Of a DNA stretch of 64,000 nt, positions 8,677-18,146 are shown piece by piece (position 1 is the stretch's first letter; each line of letters begins with the position of its first letter). The notes beneath the pieces are model-generated. The model was not told where the DNA came from. It did no database searches and saw nothing but the letters and a program-made list of their open reading frames with translations. The position numbers were made by a program, and so were the translations under genes. This stretch comes from CAZLKN01 sp964560135 (lineage in GTDB: Bacteria; Actinomycetota; JAICYB01), in the NCBI GenBank assembly GCA_964560135.1, contig CAZLKN010000005.1, forward strand, positions 47,835-111,834. The letters run 5' to 3'.

Positions 8677-9279
8677 CTAGTCCTGCTCGACAAGGGTCCA
8701 GCTCATCGCCAGTGAAATGGATCGACCCTCCTCGTCGGCGAGTTCGGGACAGTCCACCTCGCCCCGGATCGCCTTTTGGGTGACCTCGAGGCTGCACGGA
8801 GCGACGAACCGCCCGAACTCGGCGTGCGTCCCCTCCGCGAGCTCGCTCAGCCGGATGATGACGCCGCTCGCCAAGCCGCCGGATCCCTCGATCGGGCTCG
8901 CACCTTCCTCGCTCAACTCGTAGGTCCCGGCCCCCCGGTACAGTCCGGGAGCCAGGTCGAACCCGACGTGGAAGAGGCGATGCTCCTCCAGGAAGACGGG
9001 CTCAGCGAAGCCGACCTGGAGGAACCACGTCGCCTGCGGGGTCCCCTCGCCCAGGATCTCGGTGACCTGGACCCGGGCCGTGTCATGCACGTCTACCTCG
9101 ATGGCACCTCGGATCTCGATGGCCACCTCGGCTGCGTGGATCCGGATCTCGGCCCCGGGCGCCGGGGTCTCGATGGCCAGCGGTGACGGCAGGACATCCG
9201 CATCGTCGTCCCCGTTGCCGCATGCTCCAAGGGCGGAAACGACGAGCAGCGCGGCGGCGAGCCACGCCCGGCTCAGCAC
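8677..9279 (-). CDS. Secreted lipoprotein of unknown function
   Basis: 200 residues. Signal peptide with lipobox ALGAC (C20), an acidic GNGDDDAD stretch, then a beta-rich domain with the phrase IETPAPGAEIRIHAAEVAIEI, which resembles immunoglobulin-like Gmad2-type modules. Two C-terminal cysteines (in VAPCSLE and EVDCPEL) could form a disulfide. It overlaps the preceding lipoprotein gene by 7 bases and is the last gene of the first Liv-type transporter unit. It may be a surface accessory of that importer. Function unknown. Confidence 0.75.
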   Translation of the reverse strand: MLSRAWLAAALLVVSALGACGNGDDDADVLPSPLAIETPAPGAEIRIHAAEVAIEIRGAIEVDVHDTARVQVTEILGEGTPQATWFLQVGFAEPVFLEEHRLFHVGFDLAPGLYRGAGTYELSEEGASPIEGSGGLASGVIIRLSELAEGTHAEFGRFVAPCSLEVTQKAIRGEVDCPELADEEGRSISLAMSWTLVEQD

Positions 9280-9824
9280 GAGGGGGCCACCTCAAAGTGC
9301 TCCTTCGCGGTGTCTCCGCGGCCGCGGGCGCCCGCCACCACCTCGACGGTCGCCTCCCCGAGCGGGGTATCCGGACGAAGGGTCCAGGACCATGCGTGCT
9401 CGCCCGTCGTATTCGCGTGGGTGGGGACGAAATGGATGTCAGGCGTGTAGGAGGTGTCGCTGTAATAGGCGGAAAGCCCGATCATCACCTCGGGCTCGGT
9501 GCGTACGTCCGCGGTCATCGTGCTCCCGGGCACGGCACAGGAGGCGGACAGGGTGAGTTCGAGGAGGAACGGACGGTCCGGATCGTCCTCTGCATCTGAG
9601 GCGGGCCGGTCGTCGGATGGGGGATCTGCCTCCTGCACCGGCTCCGGTGTGGATGGACGATCCTCGGAACCATCCTCCGGCGAACCCCCGGAGCCCGTCT
9701 CCTCCTGCACCGTGGAGGCCGGGTCGAGATCCTCACCGGATCCGGCGCGCGAAGCTTCGCCTCCTCCGCAGGCCGCCAAGGCCAGCAGCAGGACGGCGCC
9801 CACCGCCGAACAGCGGATCCTCAT
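9273..9824 (-). CDS. Secreted lipoprotein with acidic linker
   Basis: 183 residues. Lipobox ALAAC at C19, then a long low-complexity Ser/Asp/Glu/Pro segment (about residues 24-85), then a roughly 95-residue beta-rich domain starting FLLELTLSASCAVPGSTM and ending VAPSC. The domain has the feel of an immunoglobulin-like carbohydrate- or protein-contact module. The ATG at 9824 overlaps the livF stop as ATGA, so it is translated with the ABC transporter. Not recognised beyond that. Confidence 0.75.
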   Translation of the reverse strand: MRIRCSAVGAVLLLALAACGGGEASRAGSGEDLDPASTVQEETGSGGSPEDGSEDRPSTPEPVQEADPPSDDRPASDAEDDPDRPFLLELTLSASCAVPGSTMTADVRTEPEVMIGLSAYYSDTSYTPDIHFVPTHANTTGEHAWSWTLRPDTPLGEATVEVVAGARGRGDTAKEHFEVAPSC

Positions 9825-10576
9825 CGGTCCGAGCTGCCGACGGCCTCGGCGTCGCTGCCCACCTCGGCATCTCCGAGGTAGCTGGCGAGGAGCGCTGGGT
9901 CGTCCCGCATCTCACGGGAGTCGCCTTCGAGCACCACCTCGCCCTTGGCCAGCACGTAGGCCCGGGAGGTGTGAGCGAGAGCCTTGTGGACGAACTGCTC
10001 GACGACGAGCGCCGCCGTCCCCTCCCGGTTCACCTCTTCGAGGTTCTCGAAGAGCAGCTCCACGATCATCGGCGCCAGCCCGAGGGACAACTCGTCGATG
10101 AGCAGAAGCCGTGGCCGGGACATGAGCGCCCTCGACATGGCGAGCATCTGCTGCTCGCCTCCGGACATCGTCCCCGCCGCCTGCGTCCGCCGTTCCCGCA
10201 GCTTCGGGAAGAGGGTGAAGGCTCGTTCCAGGGCCTCGTCGTATCCGGGTTCCTTGCGCCGGGGCAGGTAGCCCATGCGCAGGTTCTCCTCAACCGACAG
10301 GGTCGGGAACAGTTCCCGGCCCTCCGGGAGATGGGCGATCCCGAGGCGCACGATGTCGTACGAGGGCAGCCCTTGGATCGGCTTCCCATCGAAGAGGATC
10401 TCCCCCGAGGTGGGCGCCATCATCCCCGAGACCGCCCGCAGGGTTGTCGTCTTCCCGGCACCGTTCGCGCCGAGCAGAGACACCATCTCTCCCTCCCCGA
10501 CCTCCAGACGGACCCCGCGCAGCGCGCGCACGGCCCCGTAGGACACGTCGATGTCGCGGATCTCGAGCAGTGCCAT
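9821..10576 (-). CDS. livF: Branched-chain amino acid-type ABC transporter ATPase LivF
   Basis: 251-residue cytoplasmic ATPase. Walker A GANGAGKT near residue 35, the LivF phrase GIAHLPEGRELFPTLSVEENL, signature MSGGEQQMLAMSRAL, and Walker B LLLIDE. It is the second nucleotide-binding domain of importer cluster 1, the first being fused in the preceding gene whose stop codon abuts this ATG. The Liv family imports branched-chain amino acids, but relatives carry urea, amides and aromatic compounds, so the substrate is open. Confidence 0.93.
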   Translation of the reverse strand: MALLEIRDIDVSYGAVRALRGVRLEVGEGEMVSLLGANGAGKTTTLRAVSGMMAPTSGEILFDGKPIQGLPSYDIVRLGIAHLPEGRELFPTLSVEENLRMGYLPRRKEPGYDEALERAFTLFPKLRERRTQAAGTMSGGEQQMLAMSRALMSRPRLLLIDELSLGLAPMIVELLFENLEEVNREGTAALVVEQFVHKALAHTSRAYVLAKGEVVLEGDSREMRDDPALLASYLGDAEVGSDAEAVGSSDR

Positions 10577-13500
10577 CTAGACCACCCCCACCGGTTCTTC
10601 GACGTCCTCGTCCTCGGGGGCCTTCCCGAGATAGGCGGCGATCACGGCCGGGTCCCGCTGGACCTCGGCGGGGCGACCCTCGGCGATAAGCCTGCCCCGG
10701 TCGAGCACGTACACGTAGTCGGAGACGGACATGACCATCTGCACGTCGTGCTCGATGAGCAGCACCGTCACGCCGAGGTCGCGGATCTCGCGGATGACGT
10801 CCACGAGCCCCTCGGTCTCGCTGTCGTCGAGGCCGGAGGCGGCCTCGTCGAGCATCATGAAGGGCAGTCCCGTCACCATCGCACGCGCCACCTCGACCAT
10901 CCGCAGGACGCCGAAGGGCAGGTCGCCCGGGCGCTTGTCGGCGTACTCCTGGAGGCCGAGCCGCTCGATCACCTCGTTGACCCGCTGGCGGGAGCGCTGT
11001 TCGGCCTCCAGGAAGGTGGGGCTGGCCGCCAGATGCGATGCCAGCCCGGTGGCGTTGTCGAGGTGTGTGGCCACCAGGAGGTTGTCAAAGACGGTGAGCT
11101 GCGGGAAGAGCTGGAGGACCTGGAAGGTCCGGGCGACCCCGAGGCGGGCGCGATCATGGACGGGCACGTCCGTGACGTCCCGCCCGTGCAGTTCGACGCG
11201 GCCCGCGGTGGGCTCGATGATCCCGGCGATGGAGTTGAACGTCACGGTCTTCCCGGCGCCGTTCGGCCCGATGAGCCCGACGATCTCCCCTTCCCGCACC
11301 TCGAGGGAGACCTCGTCGACGGCGGTGAGCCCGCCGAAACGAACGGTGACCTCCTGGGCGCGCACGACCACCGGCCGTTCCTCTCGGGACCGGTCGCCGT
11401 CCAGCGACACCGACGGCGCCGGCGTGTCGGGCGCGGAGGTCGACGGGCTCCCCGCAGAGGCTTCCGTTTCCTCGGTCGGCGCAGCCGCTGCCCGCCGAGC
11501 CGCAGCCAGGACCGATGCCGGCAGATGCTCCAGGGCCGGGCTCTCGAGCCGTTCGCGGATCCGCTCCCCCGTCCTCAGGCGTGCCCAGCGTACGTCTTCG
11601 ATGAACTTGTCGATCCCACGGTCGAGAAGAGCGAGGACCGCCATGACCCTCGAGATACCTCCGACGGCGTGGGCGATCCGGCTCCCGAGAGCCCCGAGGC
11701 CCCCCGGGTAGGTGAGGAGCACCAGAGCGAGGAGCGCGGAGGACACGACATCGAGCAGCCCCCCGAACGCCGCGACACGGAAGAAGACGACATCGAGCAT
11801 GGCGAACAGCACTCCGGCGGCGACGGCACCACCCAGGCTCCGCAGACCTCCCACGACGACGATGGCCACGAACAGCAGCGACTTCTGGACCACGAAGTCA
11901 TCGGGGCTGACGATGTTGGCCTCGGACATCATCAGGCTCCCGGCGGCGCCGGCGAGGAACCCCGACAGGGTGAACGCCATGACCTTGTACCGGGTCACAT
12001 CGATCCCCAGGGACGCTGCGGCCATCTCCGAGCCCTGCACGGCGAAGAAGGCCCGGCCGGTCTTCGAGTCGCGGAGGTTGGCGGCGGCGAGCAGACCCAC
12101 GGCGGTCAACGCCCAGAGCACGAAGTACATCGTCCGCTGGTTGGAGAAGTCGAAGTGCGGGAAGGTGCCCGACGACCCGATGGTGGTGGCGTCGATCCGC
12201 AGGTGCTGGGTGACGACGTTCTGCCGGAACAGGAACTCGGCGGCCATCCACCCGAAGATGAGGGTGGCCACGGCGAGGAACAGACCGCGGACCCGCACCG
12301 CGACCATGCCCAGGCCGACAGCGAAGATCGCGGCCACGGCCCCGGCCACAGGCAGGTTCAACGGGAAGGGGATCCCGAGTCCGGATGCCAGCCAGCCCGT
12401 GGCGTATGCGCCGATCCCGACGAAGGCCGCGTGCCCCAGGGAGATCTGGCCCACCCACCCGATCAGGACGACCAGCGACACGGCCACGAGCGTCAGGACG
12501 GCGCCCATGTTCACCGCGCCCACGACATCGAAGGGCGCAGCGAAAGGCAGCGCGAAGGCAGCCAACAGGCCGAGAATCATCAGCGGACGCTTCCCCGCCG
12601 CCAGGGGCCCCAAGCCGACGAACTGCCGCTTGCCGGCGACGACGAGCGACTCGGCACGGACGTCGCCCCCGGTGATCCTCTCCCCGCGGCTCACCATGAC
12701 CGCCACTGCGGCGAGGGCGAGGAAGAGTTGGGGACCCCCCTGGAGGTCCTCGAGAGCGCCGATCCCGGGAACAACCGAGAATGCGGCCGCGGCCACGGCC
12801 GACCCGATCACCGCCCCCGGGAGGCTCACGAGGCCACCGAGAAGAGCTGCCACGAAGGCGGGGATGGCCTGGAAGGACAGCACGTAGACATGGAGGTTCG
12901 TGATCCCCGCGAGCATGATCCCCGACAGGGCCGCGAGCGTACCGCCGATGACCCACGTCAGCGCCGTGATCCGGTCCGGGTCGACGCTCATGAGGCCCGC
13001 CGCTCGGCGGTTCTCGGCCGTTGCCCGCATGATGAGCCCGAGGTCGGTGAACTTGAAGAGAGCCATGAGGCCCGCCGTCAGCGCCAGCGCCGCACAGAAC
13101 AGCCCGAACTCCCCGTAACGCACGAAGGAGCCGCCGACCTCGACCCCTCCATCGGGGAACACGTTCGGGGCGCGCTCCGTGGCCGTACCGAAGATCCGCG
13201 CCGACACGGCCAGGACCACCCCGAAGGCGGCGACCGTCCCCACCGTCTGGGCCGTGGGCCCCTGTGGTCGCAGGGTACGGACGAAGACCCGCTCCACCGC
13301 GTAGCCGAGCGCACCGCCGGCGGCAAGTCCGCAGAGGAGAGCGAAGGGTAGTGGGATCCCCACTCGGGCGGCCCACACGAGTGCCACGAGCACGACCACC
13401 GAGGCTCCAGCCCCGGCGGCGAGACGCGTGCGGCGGGGGACACCGACGCCGAGAACGAATCCGACGAGGGGACCCATGCACACCGCGGGGATGATCGCCG

Positions 13501-13696
13501 CAAGGAGGCCCTCCGCCAGGCCTGAGTCCCCGCGATGGAGCACGAAGGTGACGTAGGCGGGGAACATCACCATCGCTCCGTGGGCGAGGTTGAGCACCTT
13601 CGAGGCCCGGTAGATCATGACGATCCCCACGGCGAGGATCGCGAACGCACCGAGGAGACCCAGGGACAACAGCAGGGAGATGAGGAGATCGGCCAC
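10577..13696 (-). CDS. LivH-LivM-LivG three-domain fusion ABC transporter
   Basis: 1039 residues combining three usually separate subunits. Residues 1-340 are LivH-like permease (IYRASKVLNLAHG near 29-40). Residues 370-690 are LivM-like permease (GWVGQISLGHAAF at 413-425). After a charged and Ser/Pro-rich linker, residues 776-1039 are a LivG ATPase with Walker A GPNGAGKT near 810, FQVLQLFPQLTVFDN, and Walker B FMMLDE. The ABC signature is LPFGVLRMVEVARAM. No frameshift or internal stop is seen. GTG start at 13696, just after the binding-protein stop. One chain would supply both membrane domains and one ATPase. Confidence 0.93.
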   Translation of the reverse strand: MADLLISLLLSLGLLGAFAILAVGIVMIYRASKVLNLAHGAMVMFPAYVTFVLHRGDSGLAEGLLAAIIPAVCMGPLVGFVLGVGVPRRTRLAAGAGASVVVLVALVWAARVGIPLPFALLCGLAAGGALGYAVERVFVRTLRPQGPTAQTVGTVAAFGVVLAVSARIFGTATERAPNVFPDGGVEVGGSFVRYGEFGLFCAALALTAGLMALFKFTDLGLIMRATAENRRAAGLMSVDPDRITALTWVIGGTLAALSGIMLAGITNLHVYVLSFQAIPAFVAALLGGLVSLPGAVIGSAVAAAAFSVVPGIGALEDLQGGPQLFLALAAVAVMVSRGERITGGDVRAESLVVAGKRQFVGLGPLAAGKRPLMILGLLAAFALPFAAPFDVVGAVNMGAVLTLVAVSLVVLIGWVGQISLGHAAFVGIGAYATGWLASGLGIPFPLNLPVAGAVAAIFAVGLGMVAVRVRGLFLAVATLIFGWMAAEFLFRQNVVTQHLRIDATTIGSSGTFPHFDFSNQRTMYFVLWALTAVGLLAAANLRDSKTGRAFFAVQGSEMAAASLGIDVTRYKVMAFTLSGFLAGAAGSLMMSEANIVSPDDFVVQKSLLFVAIVVVGGLRSLGGAVAAGVLFAMLDVVFFRVAAFGGLLDVVSSALLALVLLTYPGGLGALGSRIAHAVGGISRVMAVLALLDRGIDKFIEDVRWARLRTGERIRERLESPALEHLPASVLAAARRAAAAPTEETEASAGSPSTSAPDTPAPSVSLDGDRSREERPVVVRAQEVTVRFGGLTAVDEVSLEVREGEIVGLIGPNGAGKTVTFNSIAGIIEPTAGRVELHGRDVTDVPVHDRARLGVARTFQVLQLFPQLTVFDNLLVATHLDNATGLASHLAASPTFLEAEQRSRQRVNEVIERLGLQEYADKRPGDLPFGVLRMVEVARAMVTGLPFMMLDEAASGLDDSETEGLVDVIREIRDLGVTVLLIEHDVQMVMSVSDYVYVLDRGRLIAEGRPAEVQRDPAVIAAYLGKAPEDEDVEEPVGVV

Positions 13697-13698
13697 AG

Positions 13699-15129
13699 CT
13701 ACAGGGCGGGGTCGGGGATGAACCCGGTCTGGCGGTCCCGGAATCCGGCGAACGAACCCTGGGCCACGAGGATCTCGAAGGCCTGGGCGCTACGGTTCGC
13801 GAAGCGCTGGTCGGGTGACCACTGCAGCGTCGTGGCGAAGTCGCTCGTGTAGGTCATCGCGTTGATGGCCTCGCGCAACCGTGCCCGCGTCAGGTTCGGG
13901 CCGACCTGCTCGAGGGCCTCCACGAACACGTCCATCCCCAGGTAGGAGCCCTGGAGAAACTGGTTCGTGACGTCCACTGTGGGGCTGACGGTACGTACAT
14001 CGTTCACGTAGTCGGAGATGCCGGGCTTGGATGCATGATGGCCGATGGCCGGGTTGTACCCGGTCCACACGAGCAGCCCTTCACAGTCCGCACCGCAGTT
14101 CCCGGCGAACTCCTCGTTGAACAGGGTCTGCGCGCCGCTCGTGATCTGCCGTCCCATCTCCGGGCGGCCGGCGATCCATGTGAGCGCCGTCTGCGGCTCG
14201 AGAAGCAGGGCCACGAAGTCGCAGCCGCCCTCACAAGCCTGGTTGAAGCGCCGGACCTCCGCCGAGTACGAGGCCTGCGCGGGCTGCACGCCGATAAAGG
14301 CCTTGAGCTCGGTGCCGGGCATCGCCTCGACCTGGGCCTTGAAGGCGTCCGCCCCCTCGCGCCCGAAACGGTAGAACCGGTCGTAGACGATGGCGAAGCT
14401 CTTCGAACCCTGATCGTGGCCGTACTTGGCCATCACCCGCATCGTGGAGATGGTGGCGGTGGCCACCGGCCACACCCACGGGCTCTCGTACTGCTGGATG
14501 AGCATCCCGTCCGATCCCACCACGGGGATCCCGGCGTTCTCGATGTCGCCGGCCTCGATGGAGGCGGTCAATCCCTCCGAGGACGGCACGACGGGCAGGG
14601 CGAACTGACCCTCCTCGATGAAGTTCCGGATGAAGGTACGGCCCCGGGCTGCGTCCCAGCCGTCGTCGCGCATGGTGAGATCGAGCAGCCGGCCGCAGAT
14701 CCCTCCCTCGGCATTCACCCGCCGCACCACGGCCTGCATGCCGATGGGCGAGTCGCCCAGGAAGCTCGAGCCCGGGCCCGACTGCACGACCGTGGATGCG
14801 AGGCGGATCCGGTCGCCCGTCACACCATCATCGGTGGCGCCGCCGTTGCGGCCGCGGGCGCACTCCAGGCCTCCCGATTCCTCAGCACGCCGCTGGGTGC
14901 CGCCGTCGGCGGAACCCTGGCCGGCTCCCTCGTCCACGAACTCGGCCGCCGTGCCATCGTCGCCGCCGTCGCCGCCGCCGGAAAGCGCACCATCTGCCGC
15001 GTCGCCGTCCACCGCACCCGCGCCGTCCCGGGTGAGGCCGGTGATCTCCGAGCTCGGCGGGATGAAGGCCACGGCCCCCAGCAGCGCCGCGAAGGCCACC
15101 GCGAAGAACGCCCGGCGGAGGCCCGCCAT
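13699..15129 (-). CDS. ABC transporter substrate-binding protein, LivK family
   Basis: 476 residues. N-terminal hydrophobic signal/anchor (FFAVAFAALLGAVAF) without a lipobox cysteine, a Gly/Asp-rich low-complexity spacer to about residue 95, then a periplasmic-binding-protein type 1 fold beginning GVTGDRIRLASTVVQSGP. Typical phrases are VVRRVNAEGGICGR and GIPVVGSDGM. The frame is open 23 codons further upstream, but the ATG at 15129 overlaps the previous stop as TGATG and starts a proper signal sequence. Binding protein for importer cluster 1. Confidence 0.88.
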   Translation of the reverse strand: MAGLRRAFFAVAFAALLGAVAFIPPSSEITGLTRDGAGAVDGDAADGALSGGGDGGDDGTAAEFVDEGAGQGSADGGTQRRAEESGGLECARGRNGGATDDGVTGDRIRLASTVVQSGPGSSFLGDSPIGMQAVVRRVNAEGGICGRLLDLTMRDDGWDAARGRTFIRNFIEEGQFALPVVPSSEGLTASIEAGDIENAGIPVVGSDGMLIQQYESPWVWPVATATISTMRVMAKYGHDQGSKSFAIVYDRFYRFGREGADAFKAQVEAMPGTELKAFIGVQPAQASYSAEVRRFNQACEGGCDFVALLLEPQTALTWIAGRPEMGRQITSGAQTLFNEEFAGNCGADCEGLLVWTGYNPAIGHHASKPGISDYVNDVRTVSPTVDVTNQFLQGSYLGMDVFVEALEQVGPNLTRARLREAINAMTYTSDFATTLQWSPDQRFANRSAQAFEILVAQGSFAGFRDRQTGFIPDPAL

Positions 15130-18095
15130 CAGGCCATCGCCTCCTTCAGCGCCCGGCGTCGCAGCGCCAGGTAGACGGGGGTGAAGAGCAGCAACCACAT
15201 CAGGGCGGCCATGAAGGCATCCCTCGGTGAGCGAAGCAGGAACCCGAGCCCCTCGAACATCATCTTGATGGGGTTCCGCTGCGCGCCGACGGCAGCACCG
15301 TTGGGATCCTCCCCCTGCGCCTGCTGCGCTTCCTGCAGGACGCGTGCCCGCATCGACGGCGGAACGGTCATCTCCGTGATGAGGGCCGGGAGATCGAAGT
15401 CGAGCAGGTCGTCGGCGGTCTCGAAGCCCTCGCGCAGGAAGATCCCATAGGTCGCGCTCGCGTCGGTGCCGGCGAACTGGTACACCTGTCGCCCTCGACC
15501 GTGTGTGGGGTGGTCGTTGAAGATCACGATCTCGAGCGCCGGAACCTGGGTCGCCGGATCGTTGTTCACCACCCGGTTCGAAAGCTCTTCGAGCCGGTCG
15601 CGCTGGATCGAGGCCAGGTACCCGCCGCTGGTCCCCTGAGCGAGTTCGAAGTCCGGCTCGGGGACGTTCACCTCCCCGCGGGTGCCGAGGGCTCGGTCGA
15701 GGGCCGCCATGAACGGGTGGCGGCTGAGGTTGGGCTCGATGGTTCCGGACACCACGGGGATGCTCGGATCACCGCAGCTGTCGGCCTCGCCCGTCGGTGG
15801 GACCCCCACCTCGGGCGGAACCTGCCCGCGCACCTCCTGGAGCACGGCCTCCTCCATCTCCTCGTTGGGGTACCGCACGTTGCACAGTCGACGAGCGAAG
15901 AACGTTGAAGCCGACCCCGAACGCCCGGCGGCCCAAGACTCGGCGACCGTCATCGCCGAGTCGATGAAGATCTCGTCATCGATGGAGATGTTGCGCGCGA
16001 ACGCCTCAGAGCGCGCGACGAGACCGCGCTCGGGGTCGCGGTACACGCGCACGTCGCCTCCGACGTCACCCACGCGGACGATGCCGGGATCTTCCACTCC
16101 CGCGTCCTCGAGGGCGCCCGCGACCGGCGATGCCCGGCCCTGCCCGGTGACTTCCTCCTGCTCCTGCCTGCAAGCCACCGCTGCCGTGAACCCCGACAAC
16201 TCGTGTTCGCCGAGGCGCGCATGGTCGTGGGCGGCCTCGCCTTCGCCCGCGCACTCGGCCGTCTGGAAGGGCCAGCTATGTCCAGCGGCCTCGTCGATGG
16301 GATTGTCTTCCTCTCCTGTGGCCGTCGAGGGACGGGGCCACTCGTCCTCGAGGAACCAGAGCGCCGGCGGGAAGGGCCAGCAGCGCTCCACAGGCTCCTC
16401 GATGTCGATCTTGCTGCCGGCGTCGGTGTCGGCGGCGGCCGCCGCACCCGCGGCGAGATCGTTGGAGAGCGCGGCCCGGGCGACCTGCCCGAAGACGTAC
16501 TCTCGATCCTGCCGTCCGCAGGGAGAGCCGGCCTGGATCGCCGCGCCCCGGCCACCTTCACCCGGCGCCACACCGTCCAGGCCCCCGACGAACAGCGTCC
16601 GCAGGCCGTAGGCGTGGCCGGAGCCCGTGAAGTTCACACCGGTCACCCCGGGCTGCTCGTCCTCGTCGACCGTGAAGCGGTCCAGATCCTCAAGCGGCGG
16701 CACCGTGGCGACCGGAAGATCGTCGCGGACGACGAGGTACTCGCAGCGCCCGCCGGGCGAGCAGTCCGTCTCTTCGTCGCCCTGGGGAAGGACGAACACT
16801 TGGCGCTGCCCGGACGCGGGATTCACGTCCACCGGGATGCCCGTCATGTCCGGACCGCCCGCGTAGGGCGCGAACTGGTCGAACTCGAGGAACTGGGGAG
16901 CGGGGTCGTTGCGAATATCGGAGACGAGCAGGCCGCCCCGGCGCTCGGAGCGTCCCCGCTTGGTGGGTGGGGCGAGCATGTACAGGCGCCCGGAGAGCGG
17001 GTCGAGCCCCGCTCCGGTGTTGCGTGGAGTGACCGTGCCGGAGAGGACGCCGCTGAACGCCTCCCGGGACCCGTTGAAGACCCACCAGGCCTCACCCTCG
17101 GTGGAGGAGACCCGGAACAGCAGCCGGTCCCCTTCGGGATCGGCGAAGACGTCGCGCAGATGCTGTGGTCCGGCGAACGCCTCTTCGCTTTGGGGACGGT
17201 TGTTCTCGTCCACGAGGAGCCGCACGGCGAACCCGAGACCGCCCGGGCCGTTGCACCCGAGGTAGATGTACGGTCCGAGGCGGGCCTGGAACAGTGCGAT
17301 CTGGTAGTTGCCCGGCGGAAGCCGCCCGGCCCCGCAGGAGGCGACGCGATGGATCCAGTCCTGGCGCCCGGTCTCGACGTCCCACTGGGCCACCCAGAGG
17401 TGCTGCTCCCCGGGGGTGGTGGGTTCCTGGCGGAGGATGAGGATCTTCGGCCTCCCCACGAATTGGGCGGGGACGAAGGCCATCCCGTACGCGTTCGCAT
17501 TCGGCGTGTGGGGGACCTGCGGCAGGCAGCGCTCGGCGGTGCAGACGGTCGCCGGTTCGTCGGGGTCCGGCCGTACCTCCACGAAGGACGTCGGCTCGGT
17601 GGCCTCGGTGATGGACATGGCGCGAACGACCTCGCTGGGCTCCTTGCCCGCCTCGAGCGCATCGCCGTCCACCTCGAGAACTCCGCCGGCGGTGCCACCC
17701 AACGCCGTATAGGCCAGGTAGAGCATGTTGCGTTCTTCGTCTACGGCGTGAACCCATTCCACCGTGTCGGCGGGCGTCCCTGCAGACCTCCGGATCTGAT
17801 AGGGCACGGTCACGGAGGCCACGATTTCCAGCCGGTCGAGGTCCACGATCCGGATGCGGGTTCCGTCACTCGTCCGCAGCACGTTGAACGCCCGGCGGGC
17901 CTGCGAGTTGACGAAGAGCACAGGATCGGTACGATCCCCGAGCGCGTCGTCGGGGATCTCCATGGCGAGGCGGTCCACGGTGACGAGGGGTTGCTCCTCC
18001 CCGGTGGCCGGCGGGACGAAGGACAACACGAGCAGAGCCGCGACTGCGGCCGCCAGCACGTTCAGGAAACGATATCTACCCGAACGGTTCCGCAT
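15129..18095 (-). CDS. Large secreted, C-terminally membrane-anchored protein, unknown function
   Basis: 988 residues, not recognised. Signal peptide (FLNVLAAAVAALLVLSFVPP) is followed by an extracellular part whose first half reads like a beta-propeller: repeated strands such as TRIRIVDLDRLEIVASV, RNMLYLAYTALGG and GRLYMLAPPTKRG. Scattered cysteines, an Ala/Asp linker (LAAGAAAAADTDAG), a second domain, and finally a transmembrane helix (MAALMWLLLFTPVYLAL) with RRRALKEAMA inside. The ATG at 18095 is preferred over the one 7 codons upstream because GGGAGGGGA precedes it. Its stop overlaps the start of the LivK-like gene, tying it to importer cluster 1. Confidence 0.8.
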   Translation of the reverse strand: MRNRSGRYRFLNVLAAAVAALLVLSFVPPATGEEQPLVTVDRLAMEIPDDALGDRTDPVLFVNSQARRAFNVLRTSDGTRIRIVDLDRLEIVASVTVPYQIRRSAGTPADTVEWVHAVDEERNMLYLAYTALGGTAGGVLEVDGDALEAGKEPSEVVRAMSITEATEPTSFVEVRPDPDEPATVCTAERCLPQVPHTPNANAYGMAFVPAQFVGRPKILILRQEPTTPGEQHLWVAQWDVETGRQDWIHRVASCGAGRLPPGNYQIALFQARLGPYIYLGCNGPGGLGFAVRLLVDENNRPQSEEAFAGPQHLRDVFADPEGDRLLFRVSSTEGEAWWVFNGSREAFSGVLSGTVTPRNTGAGLDPLSGRLYMLAPPTKRGRSERRGGLLVSDIRNDPAPQFLEFDQFAPYAGGPDMTGIPVDVNPASGQRQVFVLPQGDEETDCSPGGRCEYLVVRDDLPVATVPPLEDLDRFTVDEDEQPGVTGVNFTGSGHAYGLRTLFVGGLDGVAPGEGGRGAAIQAGSPCGRQDREYVFGQVARAALSNDLAAGAAAAADTDAGSKIDIEEPVERCWPFPPALWFLEDEWPRPSTATGEEDNPIDEAAGHSWPFQTAECAGEGEAAHDHARLGEHELSGFTAAVACRQEQEEVTGQGRASPVAGALEDAGVEDPGIVRVGDVGGDVRVYRDPERGLVARSEAFARNISIDDEIFIDSAMTVAESWAAGRSGSASTFFARRLCNVRYPNEEMEEAVLQEVRGQVPPEVGVPPTGEADSCGDPSIPVVSGTIEPNLSRHPFMAALDRALGTRGEVNVPEPDFELAQGTSGGYLASIQRDRLEELSNRVVNNDPATQVPALEIVIFNDHPTHGRGRQVYQFAGTDASATYGIFLREGFETADDLLDFDLPALITEMTVPPSMRARVLQEAQQAQGEDPNGAAVGAQRNPIKMMFEGLGFLLRSPRDAFMAALMWLLLFTPVYLALRRRALKEAMA

Positions 18096-18146
18096 CCGGT
18101 CTCCCCTCCCGTTCATCCCGCTTTGTCCTCATCCTCTCCGAAGTAC

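Noticed and set aside
9617..13351. A very long plus-strand open frame (over 1200 codons) antisense to the Liv fusion gene
   Set aside because: Its translation is rich in His, Arg, Pro, Gly and Asp with no domain or signal, as expected from the complement of a GC-rich gene; the minus strand encodes a clear transporter.
10577..13696. Frameshift or assembly artefact creating the LivH-M-G fusion
   Set aside because: The frame is continuous, codon use is even, and the linkers look like designed interdomain spacers; a second, differently fused cluster lies nearby. Kept as a finding, with long-read confirmation suggested.
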